In this document: one piece after another, positions 36,313-43,197 of the stretch
Layout of the letters: each line of letters starts with the position of its first letter
How positions within the stretch are numbered: the stretch's first letter is position 1
Origin: Primorskyibacter aestuariivivens
Lineage (GTDB): Bacteria > Pseudomonadota > Alphaproteobacteria > Rhodobacterales > Rhodobacteraceae
Assembly (NCBI RefSeq): GCF_028023675.1
Contig: NZ_JAQIOZ010000014.1
Span: 58,531-122,530 of the forward strand
Direction of reading: 5' to 3'
DNA length: 64,000 nt
Notes under the pieces: generated by a model
Seen by the model: the letters and a program-made list of their open reading frames with translations, nothing else
Databases searched by the model: none
What the model was told of the DNA's origin: nothing
Made by a program: the position numbers and the translations under genes

Positions 36313-37890
36313 TCAGTAGCCCAGCGCGCAGCCATCCTTGCGATGGTCTGACGCGCCTTCCAGCACGCCGCTTTCATGGATCATGATCGCCTGTGACCCG
36401 CCGATGGGTTCATCTGGCGTCACGAGCTTGTGCCCCAATGCGGCCAGCTTGGCGCGCACCCCCTCGCCATAGCCCCGCTCAAGATGCAGCGCATCTGCGA
36501 CCACGAACGAGCGGGGGGCCTCCATGGCGCGTTGTGGGTCCAGCCCGAAATCCCGCATATTGGTAACAAACCGCGCATGGCCACAGGCCTGGTATTGCCC
36601 GCCCATCACGCCAAATGCGCCGGTCACGCGGCCGTTTTCGCGCAGCATACCGGGAATGATCGTGTGCATCGGGCGTTTTCCGGGGCCAAGCTCGTTCGGA
36701 TGGCCGGGAACGAGGGAGAACCCCGCGCCTCGATTATGGAGAAGCAGCCCGAATTTTTCGGTTGCGTGGCCGGTGCCAAACCCGTGGAAGATCGAATAGA
36801 TCAGCGACACGGCCATGCCGTCGCGATCCACAGCGGTGATATAGATTGTGTCCTTGTGCACGGCTTCCGTGACTTCGGCCACGTTCTCGCGGGCGCGTTC
36901 GGGGTTGATAAGCGCGGCGAGCTGCCGGGCGAACTCCGGATCGAGCATACGCGCCGTGGCGTCGTGAACCGCAGGATCGCAGATCAGCCGGTTGCGCGCG
37001 TCATAGGCCAGCTTGACCGCCTCGGCCTCGATATGGGTGTGGGCGGCCCCAAACGGGTCCATCCCGGCCAGATCGAAATGCGCCAGAATATTGAGCAACA
37101 GGATCGCCGTGGCCCCCTGTCCGTTGGGCGGATGCTCGAGCAATTCCGTACCGCGGTAGATGCCTGAAATCGGGTCTGTCGGGGTGCCGCAGACGGCGGC
37201 GAAATCCTCGGCACTGTGGCAACCGCCCATCGCATGCAGGGTTGCCAGCATGTCCTCGGCCACTTCGCCCTCGTAAAACGCTTTGGGGCCAAGGCGGACC
37301 AAACGACGCAGAACCTCGGCTTCGCCCGGGGCGCGGAAAATATCGCTGGTTTTGAGCGGCTGGCCGTCCCTGAGATACCATCTGCGGCCATGCCCTTGCA
37401 GGCGCTGGCCTTTGGGAACCCAATCGCGCGCCACGCGCGGCGCGACGGGCACGCCTTCTTCGGCATAGTGGATGGCGGGGCGCAGCACGCGCTCCATACC
37501 CAGCCGTCCATATGTTTCCGACAGTCGGAAAAATGCCTCGACTGCACCCGGCACTGTGACGGCGTCCGGACCATCGAGCGGCACGGTATCCAGCCCTTTG
37601 GCCCGCAGTATGTTCGGGTCAGCCCCAGCCGGGGCGCGGCCAGAGCCGTTGAACGCGGTCACCGAGTTGGAGCCAGCGGGCTTGATCAGGGCAAAGCAAT
37701 CCCCGGCCAATCCGGTCATTTGCGGTTCACAGATGTCCAGAAGCACCGCCCCGCAGATCGCCGCATCCATTGCGGTGCCGCCCTCGCGCAGGCAGGTCAG
37801 CGCCTCTTGCGCCGCCAGCGGGTGCGATGTGGCGACCATGCCATTGGTGGCAAATGTCGCCGAACGACCGGGAAGGTGAAAATCGCGCAT
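36313..37890 (-). CDS. Gamma-glutamyltransferase-like Ntn hydrolase (YwrD type, no signal peptide)
   Basis: The 525-residue protein belongs to the Ggt family. The precursor's large-subunit part begins NGMVATSHPLAAQEALTCLREGG. The autoprocessing Thr lies in HKDTIYITAVDRDGMAVSL, and the small subunit contains GPGKRPMHTIIPGM and GVMGGQYQACGHARF. Unlike periplasmic Ggt it has no signal peptide. The linker before the Thr and the residues after it differ from glutathione-cleaving enzymes, so it is closer to YwrD-like cytosolic members. A GGAG site precedes the start. Confidence 0.86.
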   Translation of the reverse strand: MRDFHLPGRSATFATNGMVATSHPLAAQEALTCLREGGTAMDAAICGAVLLDICEPQMTGLAGDCFALIKPAGSNSVTAFNGSGRAPAGADPNILRAKGLDTVPLDGPDAVTVPGAVEAFFRLSETYGRLGMERVLRPAIHYAEEGVPVAPRVARDWVPKGQRLQGHGRRWYLRDGQPLKTSDIFRAPGEAEVLRRLVRLGPKAFYEGEVAEDMLATLHAMGGCHSAEDFAAVCGTPTDPISGIYRGTELLEHPPNGQGATAILLLNILAHFDLAGMDPFGAAHTHIEAEAVKLAYDARNRLICDPAVHDATARMLDPEFARQLAALINPERARENVAEVTEAVHKDTIYITAVDRDGMAVSLIYSIFHGFGTGHATEKFGLLLHNRGAGFSLVPGHPNELGPGKRPMHTIIPGMLRENGRVTGAFGVMGGQYQACGHARFVTNMRDFGLDPQRAMEAPRSFVVADALHLERGYGEGVRAKLAALGHKLVTPDEPIGGSQAIMIHESGVLEGASDHRKDGCALGY

Positions 37891-38143
37891 GGGTATCTCC
37901 GTGTTGGACGGAAACCTAGGACGGATCGCCGGGTAGGTGAATCCCGCCGTTGCGTCGCGTGACTGAATTTTTGGGGGAGAAGAACCTCGACGCCGCACAC
38001 TGGGTGGGGGCTGTTAACGCACGGCGCCGAGGGAAGCTATATGCAGCTACCCTTCCTTTTTGCCGTTGGTTTCTGTCTCCGCTGCGATTGGAATGGGGCG
38101 CTTTCGTGGCCATTACACCAAAATACCGGTAATTGACGTGTTG

Positions 38144-38159
38144 TGTGACGTGGCTCACA
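38144..38159. promoter_or_regulatory. Crp-type palindrome TGTGA-N6-TCACA
   Basis: TGTGACGTGGCTCACA is a perfect match to the consensus half-sites of the Crp family. It overlaps the stop codon of the anti-sigma ATPase gene and lies about 255 bp upstream of the ggt-like start. The remaining 264-bp spacer (37891-38154) shows no convincing gene. Confidence 0.4.
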
Positions 38160-38592
38160 CAACCGAAAAGCGAATGGTGAGCGCATTGCCGACGCCGAGC
38201 CGTTCGTAATGCACCGATTCTGCCATGTTATGAATCAGGAACCACCCGAAGCCACCTTCGGGCAATTCCGCAGGAGGGACGTTCAGGACGGGTTCGGTCC
38301 CGCAGGGTGCCTTGCCGCCCGGGATCGGGTTTCCTTCATCGGTGATTATGCATTTCAGGATGTCATTTTGCATCGTAAGGGCAAGGCGGATCGGGTGCCC
38401 GTCCTCTTCGCGATAGGCGTGCTCAACGACGTTGTTCAGGGCCTCGGCCAAAACAATTTCGATGATTTCGCGCTTCGAAGCAGCGAGGTTCCAGTGCCCA
38501 AGGGTTGTGACCGCATGGGACAACAATTCGCGCGCAGCGAACTGGCCGCTGTCACTCCGGAAGGCGGCGGATTTCCTGCAATCCTCGATCAT
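38155..38592 (-). CDS. RsbW-like anti-sigma serine kinase (HATPase_c_2)
   Basis: The 145-residue single GHKL ATPase domain has the N-box EIVLAEALNNVVEHAY, a G1-like ITDEGNPIP and a G2-like PEGGFGWFLIHNMAESV. Such proteins phosphorylate an anti-anti-sigma STAS protein and sequester a sigma factor or another output. The STAS partner is the immediately upstream gene, 25 bp away. No sigma factor or PP2C phosphatase is adjacent. Confidence 0.87.
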   Translation of the reverse strand: MIEDCRKSAAFRSDSGQFAARELLSHAVTTLGHWNLAASKREIIEIVLAEALNNVVEHAYREEDGHPIRLALTMQNDILKCIITDEGNPIPGGKAPCGTEPVLNVPPAELPEGGFGWFLIHNMAESVHYERLGVGNALTIRFSVV

Positions 38593-38617
38593 GATGGGCT
38601 GAGCTCCATGGCTGGCC

Positions 38618-38956
38618 TTAGCCGGCTGCCGACATCAGGGCAGCGTCGAGAGAGGGGTAGAGCGTAAACACGCTGTCCATCCGGGTCAGGCGGAACACGT
38701 TATCTACTGCGGGTGTCAGCCCCGCAAGGTCGAGTTTGCGGCCCGGCCCAAGCTGTTTCATGGCGGCCACGATCGCGCCAAGCCCGCTGGAATCGATGAA
38801 TTCCACCTGCGACACATCAAGAATGACCCGCGAAGGACCGTCCATCGTATGTGTGCGCATTTCGTCCTTGAACTGAATCGCGACCGCGGCGTCGATCCGC
38901 GGTTCATTCACGGTCACGATTTGAAGTCGCCCCTCGATTCTGCCTGTCATGTCCAT
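38618..38956 (-). CDS. STAS-domain anti-anti-sigma factor (RsbV-like)
   Basis: The 112-residue STAS protein contains SRVILDVSQVEFIDSSGLGA, where the Ser in DSSGLGA is the conserved phosphorylation site. It ends with VFRLTRMDSVFTLYPSLDAAL. Unphosphorylated, it should bind and titrate the RsbW-like kinase encoded next; phosphorylation would release it. It is first in the two-gene minus-strand operon. An internal ATG at 38950 is an alternative start. Confidence 0.9.
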   Translation of the reverse strand: MDMTGRIEGRLQIVTVNEPRIDAAVAIQFKDEMRTHTMDGPSRVILDVSQVEFIDSSGLGAIVAAMKQLGPGRKLDLAGLTPAVDNVFRLTRMDSVFTLYPSLDAALMSAAG

Positions 38957-39052
38957 CTTGTGTCACCTTGCGTTACGTCACCGGGCAGAGGCTAGACGGC
39001 AATCCTTACTATTCGGTATGCAGAGGCAGACATCATCAGGGAGGCGATCATT

Positions 39053-40225
39053 ATGCGGGACGTGTTCATTCTTGGCGCAGCGCGCACACCCATGGGCGGG
39101 TTTCAGGGCGAATTTGACGGTGTTCCCGCGGCCCGGCTTGGGGGTGCGGCTATTGCAGCGGCGCACAAGCAGGCGGGGAAGCCGGGCGTTGACGAGCTGA
39201 TCATGGGTTGCGTCCTTCCCGCAGGTCAGGGTCAGGCCCCGGCCCGGCAGGCGGGTTTCGATGCCGGTCTTGGCGAGGCGGTGCCTGCCACCACGCTCAA
39301 CAAGATGTGCGGGTCCGGCATGAAGGCGGCGATGATGGCGATGGACCAGATCGCGCTGGGCGCTGCTGACACCGTGATCGCGGGCGGTATGGAGAGCATG
39401 TCAAACGCGCCGTACCTTTTGCCCAAGATGCGCGGTGGCGCGCGGATCGGCCATGGCGAGGTTGTCGATCATATGTTCCTCGACGGGCTGGAAGACGCCT
39501 ATGACAAGGGGCGGCTCATGGGCACCTTTGCCGAGGATTGCGCCGATCATTACCAGTTCACGCGCGAGGCGCAGGACCAATATGCCATCGGATCCCTGGA
39601 CAACGCGCTCGAAGCCGAGCGCAGCGGCGCGTTTGACGATGAAATCACGCCGGTCACGCTGACCCGCCGCCACGGGCAGGAAACCATCACCCGCGATGAA
39701 CAGCCGGGCAAGGCACGCCCCGAAAAGATCCCGATGCTGAAACCGGCCTTTCGCAAGGACGGGACCGTGACCCCGGCGAATGCCTCGTCGATTTCTGACG
39801 GGGCGGCGGCGCTGTTGCTGGGGTCGGCCGCTGTGGCCGAGGCAACAGGGCATGCCCCGCGAGCCCGCATTCTGGGCCATGCCAGCCACGCTCAGGCACC
39901 CGGCTGGTTCACCACGGCCCCGGTTCCCGCTGCGCAAAAGCTTCTGGAGCGGATCGGCTGGAAGACCTCGGATGTGGACCTGTGGGAAGTGAACGAGGCT
40001 TTTGCCGTCGTTCCCATGGCCTTCATGCAGGAAATGGGCCTTCCGCGTGACATCGTGAACGTGAATGGCGGGGCCTGTGCGCTGGGCCATCCCATCGGTG
40101 CATCAGGGGCGCGGATCATGGTGACGCTTCTGAACGCATTGGAAAAACGCGGGTTGAAGCGCGGCGTCGCGGCAATATGCATCGGTGGGGGCGAGGGCAC
40201 GGCGATTGCCATCGAGAGGGTATAG
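39053..40225 (+). CDS. Acetyl-CoA acetyltransferase (thiolase)
   Basis: The 390-residue thiolase carries nucleophile Cys86 in LNKMCGSGMKA. AGGMESMSNAPYLLP, NGGACALGHPIGASGARI (catalytic His) and the second active-site Cys in AAICIGGGEGTA are also present. It condenses or cleaves acetoacetyl-CoA and related 3-ketoacyl-CoAs, in PHB metabolism or beta-oxidation. It is not next to phaB/phaC here. A GGGAGG site precedes the ATG, and it is followed after 5 bp by the fRMsr gene. Confidence 0.94.
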   Translation: MRDVFILGAARTPMGGFQGEFDGVPAARLGGAAIAAAHKQAGKPGVDELIMGCVLPAGQGQAPARQAGFDAGLGEAVPATTLNKMCGSGMKAAMMAMDQIALGAADTVIAGGMESMSNAPYLLPKMRGGARIGHGEVVDHMFLDGLEDAYDKGRLMGTFAEDCADHYQFTREAQDQYAIGSLDNALEAERSGAFDDEITPVTLTRRHGQETITRDEQPGKARPEKIPMLKPAFRKDGTVTPANASSISDGAAALLLGSAAVAEATGHAPRARILGHASHAQAPGWFTTAPVPAAQKLLERIGWKTSDVDLWEVNEAFAVVPMAFMQEMGLPRDIVNVNGGACALGHPIGASGARIMVTLLNALEKRGLKRGVAAICIGGGEGTAIAIERV

Positions 40226-40230
40226 ACGAG

Positions 40231-40686
40231 ATGCGGGTCGATTATGACAGCCTGTCCAAGACGCTTGCGGCCCTGACCGAGGGCGAGAGTGACGCGGTTG
40301 CGCTGATGGCCACGATGGTGTGCGAACTGCACCATGCGGATGATCGTTTTGACTGGACCGGCTTTTACCGTGTGACAGCACCCGAGATGCTCAAGATCGG
40401 CCCCTATCAAGGTGGCCATGGCTGTCTGACGATCCCGTTCTCGCGCGGTGTCTGCGGCGCGGCGGCGCGCACGGGCGAGGTCCAGCTGGTGGAGGATGTG
40501 GACGCCTTTCCCGGCCATATCGCCTGTGCGTCCTCAACGCGTTCGGAAATCGTTCTGCCGGTCTGGCGCGGCGACGGTACGCTGATCGCGGTGCTCGATA
40601 TCGACAGTGACCAGCCCGCCGCTTTTAGCCAAAGGGATGCGGAGGGGCTGGCGGGGCTGTTGAAACAGGTGTTCGGCAAGCTCTGA
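40231..40686 (+). CDS. msrC: Free methionine-(R)-sulfoxide reductase (GAF-domain fRMsr)
   Basis: The 151-residue GAF protein shows the fRMsr hallmarks: DWTGFYRV, three conserved cysteines in HGCLTIPFSRGVCGAAAR and FPGHIACASSTRSEIVLPV, and a C-terminal VLDIDSDQPAAFSQRD. It reduces free methionine-R-sulfoxide using thioredoxin. It follows the thiolase with a 5-bp gap. Together with MsrPQ (61953-63463) it forms part of a methionine-oxidation repair capacity. Confidence 0.9.
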   Translation: MRVDYDSLSKTLAALTEGESDAVALMATMVCELHHADDRFDWTGFYRVTAPEMLKIGPYQGGHGCLTIPFSRGVCGAAARTGEVQLVEDVDAFPGHIACASSTRSEIVLPVWRGDGTLIAVLDIDSDQPAAFSQRDAEGLAGLLKQVFGKL

Positions 40687-40737
40687 GTGCTGCGCTGCGG
40701 CGTGAAAATTTCTTGCAAAATTTCATGAAGCGGGCCA

Positions 40738-40766
40738 GCGTGAAAAACAGAGCCAAAATTTCACGC
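40738..40766. promoter_or_regulatory. Candidate operator GCGTGAAA-N13-TTTCACGC
   Basis: A perfect 8-bp inverted repeat lies 8 bp upstream of the XRE-cupin start codon, and a third GCGTGAAA occurs at 40700-40707 in direct orientation. The position suggests autoregulation by the helix-turn-helix protein; this is inference. Confidence 0.45.
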
Positions 40767-40774
40767 GAGTCGGA

Positions 40775-41344
40775 ATGGACCACGCCCGCCCAATCAGTCA
40801 AAGCCTCGGGGCCGATCTGCGCGCGCTGCGCAAGGCGCGTGGGCTGACGCTGTCGGACATGGCCGACCGGCTGGGGCGGTCTGTGGGTTGGCTGAGCCAG
40901 GTCGAACGGGATCTGTCCGCACCCTCGATCACCGATCTGCGCCAGATGGGCCGCGCTCTTGATGTGCCCATCTCGATGCTCTTTGCCCATGCGCCGGCCC
41001 CGGCCGAAGAGGCGGGTTATGTGGTGCGCTCCGATGCCCGCCGTCCGCTTGGGTCGGGCGAGGCCGGGCTGGTCGAAGAACTCATTTCGCCCGACCTGAC
41101 CGATGATTTCGAAGTGGTCCATTCCACCTTTTTGCCCAAAAGCGAGATCGCCGAAGTGGTGACCCGCCCGACACAGGAGGTGGGTTACCTGATTTCCGGC
41201 AAGCTTGATTTGGAAATCTCGGGCAAGCGCTTCACCATCCATCCCGGCGATTCCTTCCGCATCCGTGGCGAGCCGTTTCGCTGGATAAACCCTTATGATG
41301 TCCCAGCCAAGGCGGTCTGGATCATCGCGCCACCGGTGTATTGA
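40775..41344 (+). CDS. XRE-family regulator with C-terminal cupin domain
   Basis: The 189-residue regulator has an N-terminal helix-turn-helix (GADLRALRKARGLTLSDMAD, then GWLSQVERDLSAPSITDLRQ) and a C-terminal cupin-2 barrel (TQEVGYLISGKLDLEISGKR, then HPGDSFRIRGEPFRW). This class often controls amine or amino-acid uptake and catabolism, with a small ligand in the cupin. It is followed 1 bp later by a LysE-type exporter. The dimethylglycine genes start 1.9 kb downstream and are possible targets. Confidence 0.9.
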   Translation: MDHARPISQSLGADLRALRKARGLTLSDMADRLGRSVGWLSQVERDLSAPSITDLRQMGRALDVPISMLFAHAPAPAEEAGYVVRSDARRPLGSGEAGLVEELISPDLTDDFEVVHSTFLPKSEIAEVVTRPTQEVGYLISGKLDLEISGKRFTIHPGDSFRIRGEPFRWINPYDVPAKAVWIIAPPVY

Positions 41345-41345
41345 G

Positions 41346-41966
41346 ATGAGCTGGGAAGGCTGGATGATATTTGCGTCCTTCTGGGTGGTGTTCGTAACCA
41401 CACCGGGTCCAAATGCGGTGAATTGCATCCAGAATGGCATGACATTCGGCTTCGGGCGTGCCTTGTGGGGTGTGGCGGCCATCCTGACACAGGCAACGGT
41501 TTTTCTGATCCTGTCGGCGCTTGGCGTGACGGCGTTGATCGCCGCATCCCCCACCGGTTTCATGGTCGCGAAATATCTCGGCGCGGCGGTCCTGATCTGG
41601 CTCGGGTTGCGCGCGTGGTACAGGGCGAAACTGCCGCCGAAAGCCGATAAACAGCCGTCGCGGGCCATCTATGGCCGCGCATTGGCCATTGCGACGATCA
41701 ATCCCAAAAGCGTTGCGGGCTATCTCGCGGCGTTTTCGCAATTCGTCCAGCCTGACGTGCCGATCTGGACGCAGATGCAGGTGATCCTGCCCACGGCGCT
41801 GACCATCACGGCGCTGAGCTATTGCACTTATACCGCCTTGGGTGCGGGGATTGGACGTTCTGCATTGAAGGCCGTGTTCAATGTCTGGCTGCGTCGGGCG
41901 CTGGCCCTGTGCTTCATCTTTTACGGCATTGCGCTGGGCGCATCGTCAACACCGGTGAGGAGCTGA
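41346..41966 (+). CDS. LysE-family amino-acid/metabolite exporter
   Basis: The 206-residue inner-membrane protein has about six helices. It carries the LysE/RhtB N-terminal signature VVFVTTPGPNAVNCIQNGMTFG, with LGAAVLIWLGLRAWYRAK and INPKSVAGYLAAFSQF. Substrate unknown; such proteins export amino acids or their derivatives. It starts 1 bp after the XRE-cupin stop, so the pair is probably a regulator-exporter unit. Confidence 0.9.
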   Translation: MSWEGWMIFASFWVVFVTTPGPNAVNCIQNGMTFGFGRALWGVAAILTQATVFLILSALGVTALIAASPTGFMVAKYLGAAVLIWLGLRAWYRAKLPPKADKQPSRAIYGRALAIATINPKSVAGYLAAFSQFVQPDVPIWTQMQVILPTALTITALSYCTYTALGAGIGRSALKAVFNVWLRRALALCFIFYGIALGASSTPVRS

Positions 41967-41968
41967 AC

Positions 41969-42340
41969 ATGATCAAGGGTCATTGCAATTGCGGTGCGGT
42001 GCGGTTCGAGACGAACGCCACGCCACGTGGTCCCAGCGTGTGCCATTGCAGCCAGTGCCGGAGACAGTCGGGCCATCTCTGGGCATCTGCCTATGTGCCC
42101 AAAGAGGCACTCACGATCAAAGGGCACGTGCGCTGGTATGACAGCAGCCCTGCGGCGCAGCGCGGCTTTTGTCCCACCTGCGGCGCGTTTTTGTTCTGGC
42201 ACGCGCATGAAGAGGACACGATGAGCTTTGCGCTGGGCGCGCTGGATGTTCCGACCGGGATCAGGTTGGAAAAGCACATCTTTGTTGCCGACAAGGGTGA
42301 TTATTACGACATCGCCGACGGCGTCGATCAGCGGGGCTGA
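41969..42340 (+). CDS. GFA-family (Gfa-like) zinc-binding protein
   Basis: The 123-residue protein has the three Cys pairs of the GFA/DUF636 fold: HCNCGAVRFET, VCHCSQCRRQSG and GFCPTCGAFLFW. Glutathione-dependent formaldehyde-activating enzyme is the founding name, but most members are uncharacterised. Formaldehyde is released by demethylating dehydrogenases such as the DMGDH-like genes nearby, which would fit, but this is context only. It starts 2 bp after the LysE stop with a GGTGAGGAG site. Confidence 0.85.
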   Translation: MIKGHCNCGAVRFETNATPRGPSVCHCSQCRRQSGHLWASAYVPKEALTIKGHVRWYDSSPAAQRGFCPTCGAFLFWHAHEEDTMSFALGALDVPTGIRLEKHIFVADKGDYYDIADGVDQRG

Positions 42341-42358
42341 GCAAAGATGCGTCGCGGA

Positions 42359-43081
42359 TCAGAAGAACCAGTCATCCACCGGCAAGTGCGGCGCCATGCC
42401 GTCGAATTCTTCAGGCAGAAGATCGGAGAGCGCGAGATCGTCGAGGTTCGGGGTCACCGGTTCGGGATCGCTCGGGATGAAAACGAACTCATCTTCGAAT
42501 TGCGTAGCAATGTCCGGAGCAGCAGCCTGACACGCGTCGGAAGTCATCATCCCAATCACATCAACACCGCCAAAGCGGTCGTTGAACAGACTGAGGAAAT
42601 GCCCAATTGGGTCAAAGAAACCCGGGAAAGATCCGCACGGCACGCTGACATAACCGGACGTTCCGACGTCTTCTTCCGTATCCTCGGTATCGCTGGGGGC
42701 GGGATCCGGATCATCCCCGCCGCCGGTATCCTCTTCCTCGTCTTCCGGCTCCTCCTCGGGATCGTCTTCAACCGGGTCGTCCTCTGGGTCTTCGATCAGG
42801 TCGTCGCGCCCGTCGTCCACCGCGTCATCTTCCGGCTCCGGATCGTCCTCTACCTCGGGCTCGGCGGGATTGTCGCCGTCCTCCGGCGGATCTTCGGGTT
42901 CGGTTCCGGGGCGTTCGCCCTCATCCCCGGATTCGGCGGTGATTTCAAATTCCAGCTCTTCGACCGCACGATCGAGGTATTCCTGAAGCCAGAAATCGTT
43001 CCACAACCACTGCGTAAAGCCCGACGAGAAGGTCGGGGAACTGGACAACCATGTTGTGAAGTCGGCTTCCAACCGCGGCAT
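42359..43081 (-). CDS. Highly acidic protein of unknown function
   Basis: The 240-residue product has three parts. An aromatic N-terminus (about 1-45) has FTQWLWNDFWLQEYLDRAVE. A low-complexity Asp/Glu/Pro stretch (about 52-140) reads like EDPEDDPVEDDPEEEPEDEE. The C-terminal domain of about 100 residues has two cysteines (VPCGSFPGFFDPIGHF and TSDACQAAAPD) and ends VDDWFF. There is no signal peptide or known domain. The opposite strand is also open, but the minus frame is favoured by a GGGC ribosome-like site and by the ordered ends around the repeat. It could bind Ca2+ or act as a nucleic-acid mimic. Confidence 0.55.
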   Translation of the reverse strand: MPRLEADFTTWLSSSPTFSSGFTQWLWNDFWLQEYLDRAVEELEFEITAESGDEGERPGTEPEDPPEDGDNPAEPEVEDDPEPEDDAVDDGRDDLIEDPEDDPVEDDPEEEPEDEEEDTGGGDDPDPAPSDTEDTEEDVGTSGYVSVPCGSFPGFFDPIGHFLSLFNDRFGGVDVIGMMTSDACQAAAPDIATQFEDEFVFIPSDPEPVTPNLDDLALSDLLPEEFDGMAPHLPVDDWFF

Positions 43082-43197
43082 GCTGAGCCCTGCCCATATC
43101 GATTCATTCTAAAAACACCTGTCAGTATAGCAGCAAGAATCCACAGGTCAGCCGAAAAAATGCCGGGACATCGGCTAAAATTCAGGGAGTTAACCAC

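Noticed and set aside
37950..38132. 60-codon plus-strand frame between ggt-like gene and the switch module
   Set aside because: No ribosome site, no similarity, and it crosses the ggt-like promoter region.
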